This document shows positions 22,895 to 33,530 of a DNA stretch of 64,000 nucleotides, one piece after another. Under the pieces are notes generated by a model, which worked only from the letters and a program-made list of their open reading frames with translations, was not told the DNA's origin and did no database searches. This DNA comes from Rachicladosporium sp. CCFEE 5018 (taxonomy: Eukaryota; Ascomycota; Dothideomycetes; Cladosporiales; Cladosporiaceae): positions 8,004-72,003 of the forward strand of contig KZ111179.1 of assembly GCA_002077045.2 (NCBI GenBank), read 5' to 3'. Numbering within the stretch: position 1 is the first letter of the stretch; every line of letters starts with the position of its first letter. Made by a program: the position numbers and the translations under genes.

Positions 22895-23302
22895 CTAGTC
22901 CGATCCAGTCACCTCACCGGTAATCAAAATTGGCTTTCCATCCGAGAAATTCGGCACATCACCCATGATCTCCGCGGTATGCTCGCCACCAGCGGCCTTA
23001 TCGAACTCAGCCTTGCTGCCCCACTCGAGCGTTGCTTGGACGGAGTAGTCGGCGTCGTCAGGGAACTGGATGACCTGAGGTAGTTCAAGTCAGCTGCTGG
23101 GCCACGGAGTGGGGAGATTTTGGGTGCGTTGGAGGAGATGTATAAGGAAGGATCATGGGAGAGGGTAACGTACCTTGTACGACTTCAGGCCTGCTGGGCC
23201 CCAGTGCTTCTTCACCAGCGGCATGTGCGAGGTGAGGTAGTAGTTCATGTCGAACTTGCAGCCCTTGGGGTAGAGCACGGTGGTGGTGGCTCCTGAAGGC
23301 AT
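22895..23302 (-). CDS. EthD-domain protein, copy A, 102 aa
   Basis: This is a small dimeric alpha/beta-barrel protein of the EthD family. Exons on the minus strand are 23302-23174 and 23074-22895, with a 99-bp intron. The start MPSGATTTVLYPKG leads straight into the first beta strand, and FDMNYYLTSHMPLVKKHWGP is the family signature (key residues YY, HMPLV, W). The second exon gives IQFPDDADYSVQATLEW and the terminal GEVTGSD. Fungal homologues are about 100 aa, which supports this start, although the frame is open upstream to 23542 in both copies. Function is unknown; related proteins act in ether or polyketide metabolism. It is tail-to-tail with the ABM-like gene, which has a similar fold. 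Confidence 0.88.
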
Positions 23303-23962
23303 GGTGGGCGGTGCTTCGAAAATCTGGACGTGTGTATGTAGGTGAGTATGTACAAAATATATTGGTTCTGCTTTGTGTAACACGAATGAGAAGAGGAACT
23401 GCTTATATGTTATGTTCCTTGATCGCTCATGGTGATCTTGCCCCACCTCGAAGCTCACCCAGGAGACTACGCTACTGAGACGACCCCTCCTACCGTATTC
23501 CCTAGACCCGAGGTTTGCAACGGCCGTAGTGTGTGGATGCAATTACTGTACACGACAGGCAACCAGTGGACGCGATATTGCTGAGTGAGCGAAGACGCGT
23601 GTGGCAGATCTTGTACGACATTCCTGTCCCTCGAGCTGACATATCACGGATCTGATATGGCAACTTCTTCATTCGGCTCTCGGACGCAACGTTATTGGAT
23701 TCCAATCCATGGGCTTTACATGTAGATCGTCGACGCAGCAACTGGCCGACATAGGTAAGATCACGACTGCGACCGGTAACGAGGCATCCGCTGCGCTGGG
23801 TCAAAAACGCGTCCGCGCAGTCGAGTAGCCAATACTACTTGATACGATTGCATTTCTCCTCACGTCCATCAATGTCTATCAAAAGCGCGAATCTCTTTCT
23901 CATGTCGCATCTTTGTTCACACAGATAAGTCGAAAGACTTTCACTTCCATACACTAAGCGGC
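23303..23962. other. Intergenic region, EthD and secreted-protein genes, copy A
   Basis: This 660-bp region is upstream of the EthD gene and downstream of the secreted-protein gene. It is largely conserved in copy B (52849-53512). An upstream ORF in frame with EthD is present in both copies but has no recognisable domain. No other gene is seen. Confidence 0.5.
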
Positions 23963-24406
23963 TCAACACAAGGCACTTTTCCAGGCGCCATCCTCTCCGG
24001 AACAGAGGTACAAGTAAGGCACGGGACACGAAATCTGTCCGAAGTATCCTTGGAACAGCTTCCCCCCGAGGCTCCTGCAATCGAAGCCAGCAGCCGGAAC
24101 GAGATGGTCCTCGATATGCTCGAGACACATTCCCACACCCTTCTTGTTGGGATCGTCAAAGTGTGCGTAGCCATACAGGGAAGGGCTCCCAGGGCACGCG
24201 TAATTGGGAGGGTAGCCGTTTCCGCTCGTCGGCTTCTTTTGATGGATTTCCAGGTCGTTGATCTGGAAGAGGAAGCCCTCCGAATCGAAGATGTCGCCGT
24301 CTCCTATGGTGACGGCTGAACCCAGCGTGGCGTAGGCGGTCAATTTGCATTTGTCGGCGGCGACGACGGCAGCTAGTGCTGAGATTAAGAGGGCATAGGC
24401 CTTCAT
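23963..24406 (-). CDS. Small secreted cysteine-rich protein, copy A, 147 aa
   Basis: Function is not recognised. Residues 1-17 are a clear signal peptide (MKAYALLISALAAVVAA), so the protein is secreted. The mature part has seven Cys (20, 71, 94, 110, 127, 135, 147); the last one is replaced by Arg in copy B, so the conserved set is six, enough for three disulfides. Size, secretion and Cys content place it among effector-like or cell-wall small secreted proteins of fungi. It is a single exon. Both copies are nearly identical, and the upstream noncoding region is unusually conserved. Confidence 0.83.
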   Translation of the reverse strand: MKAYALLISALAAVVAADKCKLTAYATLGSAVTIGDGDIFDSEGFLFQINDLEIHQKKPTSGNGYPPNYACPGSPSLYGYAHFDDPNKKGVGMCLEHIEDHLVPAAGFDCRSLGGKLFQGYFGQISCPVPYLYLCSGEDGAWKSALC

Positions 24407-25354
24407 CTTGGCTGTCAGTGGGATGTTTGTTGCGTGATGGTCGTTAGCAGGGCAGCTTGGTTTAAACAGTGCAATGTGCGGTGCGCAGACGACAGTTGGT
24501 GAGAGCTGTATAGTGAAGGTGGCGCTCGCCGAAGATGTCGAACGTAGTGATGGGTTTCAGCGACGTTCTGGGATTGACGGTGTATTTGTAGGAGGCCAAT
24601 CTACGCTGCTTGTGTAGGTAGGTGCATGTGCAGTCCACTGTGCCGCCTCTCAAGCGATCCACGCACTATAACATTCGGAGATGTCTGCAACCACGAGGAT
24701 AGTGGCCGCTGGCTGGCTCGTCTGCTGCTTGACCATGCGTCTCGAGTTCAACCGGTAGTATCGTGGCGAATGAGCAAGCACCCACAGAGCGCTTGGTCGA
24801 AAGCTCTGCATATGTTGTGTTGGTGGCGGTCGTAGCCATATGCATGCATATGTACTCACCCCGCACAATGGGCCGACAGACCGGGCGGCAATGCAGGTCC
24901 TAGGATACATACTGCGTCTGCAATCCTTCCAAGAAGCCTCAAATACTCAAGGCCAAAGCCATTTCCTTGGCAAATCCTTGGCTACATGGACATGATCTAG
25001 CGAAACAATCCTTCCCGTTCGTTGGTGGCCTGCCGAGAGGATCTCGGCCGAATCGGGCTTTATACATCATGAAGGGTCACGACACAAAGTCCTGCGTCGC
25101 TGTGCCGTATAGTCCGAAGGCGTCATGGCCTGCGCTGAGTTGAGCCTCGAGGACGCTAACACAGGTGATTATGCATGGGTCCGCCTCCGCGCCTCGTCGT
25201 CGATGGGACGCGTCGCTTTTGGAGGGTTGAGATGGTCTAGCTGCACACACGTGAGTGAGAGATGAAGGTATTGCTTTCGAACTTGGTTGCAGGACCCAGT
25301 CAGGGCCTGTAGTCCATCGCTGAACGCCTTGCTAATCTCATCTTGCCCTTCCTC
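24407..25354. other. Conserved 948-bp noncoding interval, copy A
   Basis: This lies between the 5' end of the secreted-protein gene and the 3' end of DPM2. It aligns with copy B (53957-54904) over exactly the same length, with about 27 substitutions by eye and no indel. This is less divergence than in parts of neighbouring coding sequence. It contains a palindrome-rich ATATGCATGCATATG stretch near 24838. I find no ORF with family features. Confidence 0.6.
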
Positions 25355-25733
25355 TTATGATGCCTTCTTCGCTCTCGCTTTCAGTGCCTTCTTCCGATTA
25401 CTTCTGATCATCACCACGCTCAAGAAGCTGCCGACTACTGCCCCACCGAGAAGGAGAAGTATGACGGGTATCCGGATCGCCCAGACTCGAGGAGGGAAGA
25501 GTGAGTGGAGGAAGTGGGAGTCGTCGACGAAGGGCTGAAGGATTATGAGCTGGAGGCGGCAATGCGGATTGGGAGGTATTATACCATCAATAGCGTCCAT
25601 ACTGTGTAGTACGTGAAGACTGTGCTTGAGACTATGAGCATCGCGAAGCCGACTAGTCTGTCGAGCTGGGAGACAGTCAGTCTAGGCCGTTGCAACGGGC
25701 ATGGCGATAACGTACCAAGTTGCCGGCGCCCAT
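25355..25733 (-). CDS. DPM2: Dolichol-phosphate mannose synthase regulatory subunit 2, copy A, 92 aa
   Basis: This is the small ER membrane subunit that stabilises Dol-P-Man synthase, which supplies mannose for N-glycans, GPI anchors and O-mannosylation. Exons on the minus strand are 25733-25716 (18 bp, MGAGNL), 25665-25585 and 25534-25355, with introns of 50 bp each. The product has two membrane helices: LVGFAMLIVSSTVFTYYTVW, and IPVILLLLGGAVVGSFLSVV after the family motif FPPRVWAIR. The basic C-terminus (NRKKALKARAKK) is cytosolic. Length and motifs match fungal Dpm2 well. The short first exon was found by matching the expected N-terminus and its GTACGT donor. Confidence 0.9.
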
Positions 25734-26032
25734 GGTTGACTTAGACCACTTCCCGCGTCGTTTGATTTTTGGGCGAGTCTTCTAGAGCTCGTATGTGGTC
25801 GATATACAATGAGTGAGTGGTTGCTGCCAGTTGTACGTGAGTGAAGTCGCGTGTCGCAGCCAATCAGCTGCATCACGCGAGTCATTTGCGCTGGCTCGTG
25901 ATGACTTTCCTCCAAAGATTGCCTTCCCTGTGGTATTCACTGTTCTCACTTACTCGCACCTTGCACGGTATAGTGGTTGAGGGAGGCACAGGAGATTGTC
26001 CCGAATATCAGACGCCAGCGCTGATTCTGGAC
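25734..26032. promoter_or_regulatory. Divergent promoter region, DPM2 and CWC22 genes, copy A
   Basis: This interval of about 300 bp serves two divergently transcribed housekeeping genes. It is strongly conserved in copy B. An ORF in frame with CWC22 runs through it but has no domain match, so I treat it as 5' UTR. Confidence 0.4.
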
Positions 26033-28840
26033 ATGGCGGCCGTAGCACCGCAGCCATCACGCCTGGCATCACCAGATCCAGCATCTGACAGCAACCCACG
26101 CAAGCGAGCACCCTCGCGGTCCCTCTCACCGCGACGGGATGCGCCCTCAGTCCGCCGGCATTCCGCATCTCCCTCACGAGTACGATCACCGCCGCGGCAG
26201 CGAGAGCCACTTCCACGCGATGTCGACAGACAACGGGCGGCCGAGCGAGCACGGCAACTCGAGATGCGGCAGCGAGATGTCGCGGAGCCTGCAAAGCCGC
26301 TCACAGAGTCTGACAAGCAGGCGGCAGCAAAGGCTGAGTACGACCGCCTACTGACCATGCGATCCGGCGGCACATACACCCCTCCAGCTCGCTTGAAGGC
26401 ACTGCAGGCCCAGATCACGGACAAGTCTTCGAAGGAGTACCAACGCATGGCTTGGGAGGCATTGAAGAAGAGCATTAACGGCTTGATCAACAAGGTCAAT
26501 GTCTCTAACATTAAGTTCATTGTACCGGAGCTGTTCAACGAGAACCTGATCAGAGGGAGGGGACTGTTCTGCAGGAGCATCATGAAGGCGCAGGCTGCTA
26601 GTCTCCCGTTCACGCCGATCTACGCTGCAATGGTGGCCATCGTCAATACCAAGCTCCCTCAGGTCGGAGAGCTGCTGGTGAATCGCCTGATTGCGCAATT
26701 TCGAAAGGCGTTTAAGCGGAACGACAAGACTGTGTGCGGTACGAGCTCGGCTTTCCTGGCTCATTTGATCAATCAGCAAGTCGCGCATGAGATGCTGGCT
26801 GCGCAGATCCTCTTACTGTTGCTGCACAAGCCCACGGACGACAGTGTAGAGATCGCAGTTGGCTTGACGAAGGAAGTCGGGCAACATATGGAAGAGATGA
26901 ACTCGCAGATCGCACTCGCTGTGTACGATCAGTTCCGGAGCATCCTGCACGAAGCCGATATCGACAAGCGCGTGCAGTACATGATCGAGGTGCTCTTCCA
27001 AACGCGGAAAGACAAGTACAAGAACAATCCGGCGCTGAAGGAGGAGCTTGACCTGGTGGAGGAGGATGATCAAATCACGCACAGACCGAGTCTGGAGGAT
27101 CAGCTTGATACTGAGGACGGCACGAACATCTTCAAGTTCGATGCTGAGTGGGAGGCAAACGAGGAGGCATACCGGAAGTTCAAGGCTGAGGTCCTCGGAG
27201 AGGCAGATGGCAGTGACGACGATGGAGAGGAAGGCTCGGAAGCGGACAGCTCAGATGATGAGGAAGAGACAGCCGAGAAGGCGGTTGAGATCAAGGATCA
27301 GTCGAACACGGACCTAGTCAACCTCCGCCGATCGATCTATCTGACGATCATGTCCTCAGGCGGCTTTGAGGAAGCCTGTCACAAGCTCATGCGCATCAAC
27401 CTGCCAGCTGGACGCGAGGAGGAGCTGCCGAGCATGATCATTGAGTGCTGTAGTCAGGAGCGGACATACAATAAGTTCTTCGGCCTGATTGGAGAGCGCT
27501 TCTGCAAGCTCAACCGACTATGGCAGGATCTCTTCCAAGATCAGTTCGCGAAGTACTTCGACACAATCCACAGATACGAGACCAATCGCCTGCGGATAGT
27601 CGCACAGTTCTTCGGACATCTACTCGCCAGTGATGCAGTCGGCTGGCACGTCCTGCACAACATTCACCTGAACGAAGAGGAGACCACATCATCTTCGCGT
27701 ATCTTCGTCAAGATCCTTATCGAAGACCTTGCCCAAGGCATCGGCATGAAGACGCTTACCGAGCGCCTGAAGGCGGATGAACTTCAGCCAGCGCTGGTCG
27801 GCATGTTTCCCACGGACGACCCAAAGAATGCACGCTTCAGCATCAACTTCTTCACGGCCATCGGCATGGGTGCTCTCACAGAGGGCATGCGCGAGTACCT
27901 TAAAAACATGCCGAAGCCTGCGCCTGTGGCCCTGCCTGCAGCGAAGAGTCCGACGCCCAGTAGCCGTGGACGTAGCGATAGCAGATCGAGCTACAGTAGC
28001 TACTCCAGCTACTCTTCGCGCTCGCGATCAGATTCGAGATCACGGTCTCGTACCCCGCCGCGTCGTGCAAGGGCCAGAAGCCATACACCTTCGAGATCGC
28101 CGTCTCGGTCGCGCGCTCGCTCGGACTCTCGCTCGCTTTCCCGAAGCCCACCACGCCGCAATGGCACAACTACCGCTCGGCGCTCAGACTCTCCGCCGCG
28201 CCGTCGTGCGAGGTCGCGCAGCTATACTCGCTCGCCCACTCCTCCACGTCGCAGTGGCGCCAGGAATGACTCGCCGTCTCGCTCTCCCGTCCGTCGCCGC
28301 GCAGCAAGATCACTCTCTGACAGTCGCAGCCCTCCTCGTCGCCGTGCCCGATCCCCGTCGCGTGATGCCTCTCCACCGCGCAAGCTGAAGAGCGAGCACT
28401 ACTCCCCTGCTCGACGTAGCAATGGCAAAGCTCAAGCATCCAGACGCGGGGACTCGAGCTCACCCAAGCACTCTCGCTCGGGTCCACGTCAGCTGAATGC
28501 AAGCTTACGAAGACGCTCCACATCGCGCTCCCTCTCCCGCTCGCCAGCCCCAGCTGCACGTCGCAGAAGACGCAACTCCAGCTCACCACCTGCTTCGCGA
28601 TCGCCGCCTCCACGGCGTGCGGATGAGAAAGCGTCGAAACGTAGGAACAGCAGCTCTCCCGAGAAATCGAGATCGCCGCCTCCAAAGCGTAATGAGAAGA
28701 CGGAGGTAAAGGAGGATAGTCTGGAGAACATCCATCCGTCTCGGAGGGGGATTGTTGGAGATAGTGGGAGGGGCGGGAGAGGAGGCGGTGCTGGGAGAGG
28801 AGGCAGAGGCGGGAGGGCGAGGGCAGATGACTACATGTAA
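26033..28840 (+). CDS. CWC22: Pre-mRNA splicing factor CWC22, copy A, 935 aa
   Basis: CWC22 is the spliceosomal MIF4G protein that is essential for catalytic activation and, in animals, recruits eIF4A3. Residues 1-70 are Arg/Ser/Pro-rich. The MIF4G domain covers about 110-330 (RMAWEALKKSINGLINKVN, FVPELFNENLIRGRG-like core, LPQVGELL, RNDKTV). An acidic linker (SDDDGEEGSEADSSDDEEE) precedes the MA3 domain at about 430-560 (LRRSIYLTIMSSGGFEEACHKL as spaced key residues). The last ~280 residues form a long RS-like tail with a glycine/arginine end (GRGGRGGGAGRGG). The start at 26033 (MAAVAPQ) is shared with copy B; the upstream open frame is not protein-like. It is a single exon. Confidence 0.95.
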   Translation: MAAVAPQPSRLASPDPASDSNPRKRAPSRSLSPRRDAPSVRRHSASPSRVRSPPRQREPLPRDVDRQRAAERARQLEMRQRDVAEPAKPLTESDKQAAAKAEYDRLLTMRSGGTYTPPARLKALQAQITDKSSKEYQRMAWEALKKSINGLINKVNVSNIKFIVPELFNENLIRGRGLFCRSIMKAQAASLPFTPIYAAMVAIVNTKLPQVGELLVNRLIAQFRKAFKRNDKTVCGTSSAFLAHLINQQVAHEMLAAQILLLLLHKPTDDSVEIAVGLTKEVGQHMEEMNSQIALAVYDQFRSILHEADIDKRVQYMIEVLFQTRKDKYKNNPALKEELDLVEEDDQITHRPSLEDQLDTEDGTNIFKFDAEWEANEEAYRKFKAEVLGEADGSDDDGEEGSEADSSDDEEETAEKAVEIKDQSNTDLVNLRRSIYLTIMSSGGFEEACHKLMRINLPAGREEELPSMIIECCSQERTYNKFFGLIGERFCKLNRLWQDLFQDQFAKYFDTIHRYETNRLRIVAQFFGHLLASDAVGWHVLHNIHLNEEETTSSSRIFVKILIEDLAQGIGMKTLTERLKADELQPALVGMFPTDDPKNARFSINFFTAIGMGALTEGMREYLKNMPKPAPVALPAAKSPTPSSRGRSDSRSSYSSYSSYSSRSRSDSRSRSRTPPRRARARSHTPSRSPSRSRARSDSRSLSRSPPRRNGTTTARRSDSPPRRRARSRSYTRSPTPPRRSGARNDSPSRSPVRRRAARSLSDSRSPPRRRARSPSRDASPPRKLKSEHYSPARRSNGKAQASRRGDSSSPKHSRSGPRQLNASLRRRSTSRSLSRSPAPAARRRRRNSSSPPASRSPPPRRADEKASKRRNSSSPEKSRSPPPKRNEKTEVKEDSLENIHPSRRGIVGDSGRGGRGGGAGRGGRGGRARADDYM

Positions 28841-28997
28841 GGCTGTCAGACTGTGAAGTGGCGTGGGCAGGGATAGCAATAGCGTGCTACGAGTGCGTAC
28901 GTCTTCTCTTGTATCTATCTATGCACTCATGCACTCATACACTCATACCCGCATCATGCCTCGACTGCGCGATGTTCCTTGGCCACACTCCCATTTT

Positions 28998-29825
28998 TCA
29001 AGTGGCCTGCAGCGCATACGTCCTCACAGGAAACAAATCCTTCGGCATACCCCTCTGCACCTCACTCGCCACGACCTTGAGCCCAGCCTCCTCGAATAAC
29101 TTCCTGAACTTCCCGTCCGTACGCGTCACGCTCGAGTCGACTTCATCGTAGACATCCTCGCCGAGGTAGTGATTCGACAAATTCTCCTTCACCACGATCC
29201 AGCCGCCCGGCGCCAGAAGTGAGGGTAGGCGTTTGAGGTAAGAGATGAAGGTGGCGTCGGGCAGCTGGCCAACGCACCATTGATTCCAGATCAGGTCGTA
29301 GGGCCCTACTTCCTCTTCTGCTGCAGAGGGAGGGAAGTCCTCGAGCCCGAGGTTAAAAATCCTACCCACACCCCCTTCTCCAGGCGTCAATTGATCAGTG
29401 AGTACCTTCACCGGCTCCACCACATCGACCACTTCCGCCACTTTACTCAGAAACCCAGTCGTCACCCTCCCAATCCCAGCACCGCAGTCCAGCGCCCGCG
29501 TGAGCTTCTTCTTAGAAGCCGCAGCTGGTGTCGAAGAGCGACGGAGTTTGGCTAGGAAGTTCCTGGAGCCTTGCAGGTCTATGCGGGAGACTTGGGGAAA
29601 GCCGCCGAGGACTCCTGAGACGGTGGGAGGAATGGAGCACCAGTAGGCTAGGGCTTGGGAGACGGAGATCTGGGCATCTGGGGGAGGTGCTGCGGTTTGC
29701 GTGGAAATGTCAGGTATGTCTGATGACATTGATTCGGGATCGAGCCGTGGCTTCTTTGCCGCCGTGGGTGGAGAATTATCTACGGTTGCATCGGCTTCGG
29801 GCTTGCGTTTGGGCGAGAAGGGCAT
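28998..29825 (-). CDS. TAE1: N-terminal protein methyltransferase (NTMT1/Tae1 family), copy A, 275 aa
   Basis: This is a SAM-dependent enzyme that methylates the alpha-amino group of proteins starting X-Pro-Lys, such as ribosomal proteins. The SAM-binding motif I is LDCGAGIGRVT (112-122). Further matches are VDVVEPV (motif II), YDLIWNQWCVGQL (the family motif around the active site), and LLAPGGWIVVKEN (motif III). A basic, Pro-rich N-terminal tail (residues 1-50) is fungus-specific and may carry a nuclear signal (SPKRK, KKPR). It is a single exon. The catalytic domain is nearly identical to copy B, but the tail is strongly diverged: this gene marks the end of the duplicated block. Confidence 0.9.
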   Translation of the reverse strand: MPFSPKRKPEADATVDNSPPTAAKKPRLDPESMSSDIPDISTQTAAPPPDAQISVSQALAYWCSIPPTVSGVLGGFPQVSRIDLQGSRNFLAKLRRSSTPAAASKKKLTRALDCGAGIGRVTTGFLSKVAEVVDVVEPVKVLTDQLTPGEGGVGRIFNLGLEDFPPSAAEEEVGPYDLIWNQWCVGQLPDATFISYLKRLPSLLAPGGWIVVKENLSNHYLGEDVYDEVDSSVTRTDGKFRKLFEEAGLKVVASEVQRGMPKDLFPVRTYALQAT

Positions 29826-30309
29826 CGTGGTTAGCTATTCGTTCGATTCGTCCAAAATCAAGATCAGTCGCTCAGCATTTAGTTTCGATTCTGCCCGGTG
29901 CACGATGATTAGACTGTGAACAGGTCCGCGGGGCGACTTCGCAATCGAAATTGTAACAGACTCAAAGTAAGATGAACCAGTCTCAGTGTCCTAGTGAGCT
30001 GAGGTCCAATGCTAGGAGATTCGCCGATGCTTGAGGTTATTGTGGAGGATGCGTTCGATGCTTGCGCCTTCCCAAAGCGGCGGACGTTCTTCCACGGGGA
30101 GTTTGGAAGTGATAGGTAGGTATCTTCAAGCTCCACCAAGCGATGACAACAGCTCACAGTAGCTCGAGCTATCGGTCGATCAGTGCTCGCAAAGATAGCG
30201 ACGGTAAGTCGCAGTGGTAATCCTCTCTTTTGTTATGCTCTCTCGCGTGTCCACTCGTCTCTCTTCCATTCCAACAAGAATACATATCCAGAGCAAAGCA
30301 CTCGCAACC
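29826..30309. promoter_or_regulatory. Divergent promoter region, methyltransferase and aldehyde dehydrogenase genes
   Basis: This interval of 484 bp has no counterpart on contig 2. It contains no gene that I can support. Confidence 0.4.
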
Positions 30310-32020
30310 ATGTCCGACTCCCTCTCCATCGAGCTCACAGCCCCCAACGGCAAGAAGTACACCCAACCGACCGGCCTCTTCATCAACAATGAATGGCACC
30401 CTTCCTCAGACTCCACGAAAATCACTAGCATAAACCCCTCCACGGAGACCGAAATAACTTCCGTCCACGCCGCCTCTGCCAGCGACGTCGACAAAGCCGT
30501 CGCCGCAGCCCGGAAAGCATTCAAAACCACATGGCGCGACACGACCTCCACAGAACGCGGCGAGCTGCTGTATAAGCTCAGTGCATTGGTCGAGGAGCAT
30601 AAGGAGGTGCTGGCTACGATCGAGACGTGGGATAACGGGAAGCCGTATACTGTTGCACGGGATGAGGATTTGGCTGAGGTAGCGGGGACCTTGAGGTATT
30701 ATGCTGGGTGGGCGGATAAGGTGCAGGGGAGTGTTATTGACACGGGGGCGAATAAGTTGGCGTATACGATTAGAGAGCCGGTGGGAGTTTGTGGGCAGGT
30801 ACGTCGTTCTTCATCCATCCCCCTGTTCGTCTGCGGCCCTGAGCTTGCTGTTTGATCTGAGCTCGGTGTCACTGCTGAGTGAGGTCGAGGCAATGGCCGG
30901 CTTGACGGCTTCGCGAGAGAGTTCAAGTCGTTCGAGCGAGCGCAGACGTGAGGACTTCTGAGGTGAACAGAGGCGAACGGCGCTGACAAGACCGCAGATC
31001 ATCCCATGGAACTACCCCCTCGGAATGGCCGCTTGGAAACTAGGTCCTGCGCTCGCGTGCGGCAACACCGTCGTGCTCAAGCCCGCCGAGCAGACACCGC
31101 TGTCAATTCTCTACTTCGCGAACCTCATAAAGGAGGCTGGGTTCCCTCCCGGCGTCGTGAACGTCGTGAACGGCTACGGCAAAGTGGCGGGAGCAGCTCT
31201 AGCCCAGCACCCAGACGTCGACAAGATCGCTTTCACGGGCAGCACTGCAACAGGAAAGGAGATCATGAAGCAAGCGAGCGGTACCATGAAGAACATCACA
31301 CTCGAGACTGGAGGCAAATCGCCTCTCCTAGTCTTCGAAGACGCAGATCTTGATCAAGCCGTGAAGTGGAGTCACGTTGGCATAATGAGCAATATGGGCC
31401 AGATCTGCACTGCTACTTCACGCATTCTTGTGCAAGAGGGAATCTACGACAAGTTCGTCGAGGCTTTCAAGCAGCAGGTGAAAGAAGTGAGCGTCGTAGG
31501 CGATCCCTTCGACGAGTCCACATTCCAAGGCCCTCAGGTCACGAAAGCACAGTACGATAAAGTGCGCTCCTACATCGAAGCTGGCAAGTCTGAAGGCGCG
31601 AAGCTCGTACTCGGCGACACCGCACCAAAGCCGCACGAAGATGGCGGGAAGGGCTTCTTCGTCTCGCCGACTGTGTTTGCGGATGTCAAGTCATCCATGA
31701 AGATCTTCCGCGAAGAAGTGTTCGGACCCTTTGTTGTCATCGCCACTTTCAAGACCGAGGAAGAGGGACTGGATTTGGCGAACGATACGACTTATGGTCT
31801 TGGATCTGCGGTGTTCACTCGCGACATCGCAAGAGCGCATCGTGTCGCGCGGAGACTCGAGGCGGGTATGGTGTGGATCAATTCCAGCCAAGACAGCGAC
31901 TTTCGCGTGCCGTTCGGCGGCGTGAAGCAGAGCGGTATTGGACGAGAACTCGGCGAGGCTGGTTTGCGAGCGTACACGAACGAGAAGTCGGTCCACGTCA
32001 ACCTAGGGACATGGTTATAG
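30310..32020 (+). CDS. NAD(P)-dependent aldehyde dehydrogenase, 503 aa
   Basis: This is a cytosolic class 1/2-type ALDH that oxidises aldehydes to acids, similar to fungal AldA/Ald5-type enzymes. Exons are 30310-30798 and 30998-32020. The 199-bp intron is unusually long for this window and splits GVCGQ|IIPWNYP. Catalytic residues are Glu266 (LETGGKSP) and Cys300 (GQICTA). The cofactor motif FTGST is at 242-246. The C-terminal motif PFGGVKQSGIGRELG is present. There is no targeting peptide. The full length is normal for the family. The gene has no copy on contig 2 in this window. Confidence 0.95.
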
Positions 32021-33530
32021 ACGTTAGAGATCGACTGTGGTGGTAACACGACGATGTGGGTGGTGCGCTGTATCTCGATCTCGGGCGTGGCATTAGGGTT
32101 AGCCGGCGAGCAGGGTAGCTTCTGGTACATGGCATCGTGACTTGCTGCACTCCGCACGGCGTTGCAGATACGAAGCTTTCGACGTCCCAGACCACACGCG
32201 TCCTGACTTGCGACATGTACATGCAACCGAGCTGTTTTAGCCAAATGATGGCGAGCGCTGCAGCTGTATGGCAACATCGCGGGGTCACTCCTTCGATTCG
32301 CTTGCACATGTCAATTCGCTATCTTGGGGCGTCAAGCCTCGCATTGAGAAGGTCGTTGCTACACGGCTTGGCGGGTCGTGAGCAGGTTCGGAGGTACAAG
32401 TACCCCAGATAACGCGAGATTGAGCCAGCCAATCGCTAGAGCAACGTGCCTGAAGCTGGGGTACAGCGTCACGACATGATCTCAATACCTCACCCGTGGC
32501 ATCATTCCGTGATACAAGACTGCAACGCGGGACGCTGTCAAGTCAATCGGATACCGCCGATGCTGGCCGACTGTAATGCAAGCATGCAAGCGCCGGCGGG
32601 AAGCGGTGATGCATGTTGCAACACAGCGTTCCGTGACATGTCCGGTTGGCGGTAGCGTGGCGCGCGATTCAAATATTCCGGCATACCCTGTAGGCCATCC
32701 GTGGAGCGAGCGCTTGCACAATGCAGAGTGGGAATGTTCAAGGATGCATGCCCTGTTTTACGCGGTCGTTAGGGCCGTTTGGAACAAGCGCCTGTTGCTG
32801 TGGCTGAGATTGACTCCGCAATAATGGCGGCTGGATGCGTCATTTTGCGTGCTGGCAGCCGTTGGGACAAGAACTACAGATGTTGATGAGATCCCAAGTA
32901 GGTGGGCCAGAACTCGACGGAGAGGTGACTTGATGGGCTCGTACCACGCAAAGGCGATGGCCAGCTGCTCGATTGGCATGCAATATGTAGAAGAGGGGTT
33001 TCGTGATCACCTGCGTCGTTGCGAGATCCATCTGTTCGAGGCTGCGGGAGGTGCATGGATTGTGTGGAGAAAGCTTCAGCACGAGCTCCACGCGCCCGCC
33101 AGTGATGCAACATAGCATGCCATTTGATGGACGCCATTTGTGTGACCACTACACGGGCAACTGCATCTGTACTACAGGCATAGCGTGCACTGCATTGAAG
33201 TCGAGTCCAGCTCACCGTGATCCAACACAACCATTGCCTTCACAACGGTGACCACAGCATGTTCTCGCCAAGTGACGCTCCTTCCAGTCCCTGGCCCGTG
33301 ATCACTCAAAAGCAAGCCACGATCGTGCCGATGTAGCTTCGTAGTCTGCAGCATGGACGTCTGAATCGAGCTGGCCCCGCACCAATCCCGCCGTGCCGTG
33401 TCTCCCAGGCAGCTGTGAGCTCTTTCTTACTTGACAGCTTCCCGCCTCCTGCTTCTCTCTTCCCTCCACCACAACACTCCCCGCAAGGTATCCCATCAAC
33501 CACATCAACCTCCATCACACCGCCGTCAAC
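32021..33530. other. 1.5-kb intergenic region before the opsin gene
   Basis: I find no convincing gene. Several short ORFs overlap on both strands without domain features. The final ~150 bp is C/T-rich and precedes the opsin start, as is usual in strong fungal promoters and 5' UTRs. Confidence 0.5.

Larger units (their letters stand above)
7818..29825. repeat. Large duplicated block, copy A (about 22 kb)
   Basis: This stretch recurs in the same order and orientation at 37060-59400. It runs from the middle of the P450 gene to the N-terminal methyltransferase gene. Copy B starts exactly at the scaffold gap. Coding and noncoding parts both align, apart from the replaced segment 18235-19296. The end is gradual: the N-terminal linker of the methyltransferase and all sequence upstream of it no longer match. 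It may be a homeologous or haplotype contig placed in tandem by scaffolding, or a true tandem segmental duplication. Confidence 0.95.

Noticed and set aside
23174..23542. Longer N-terminus for the EthD protein (frame open upstream in both copies)
   Set aside because: The extension has no domain features, and known EthD proteins are about 100 aa and begin directly before the first strand.
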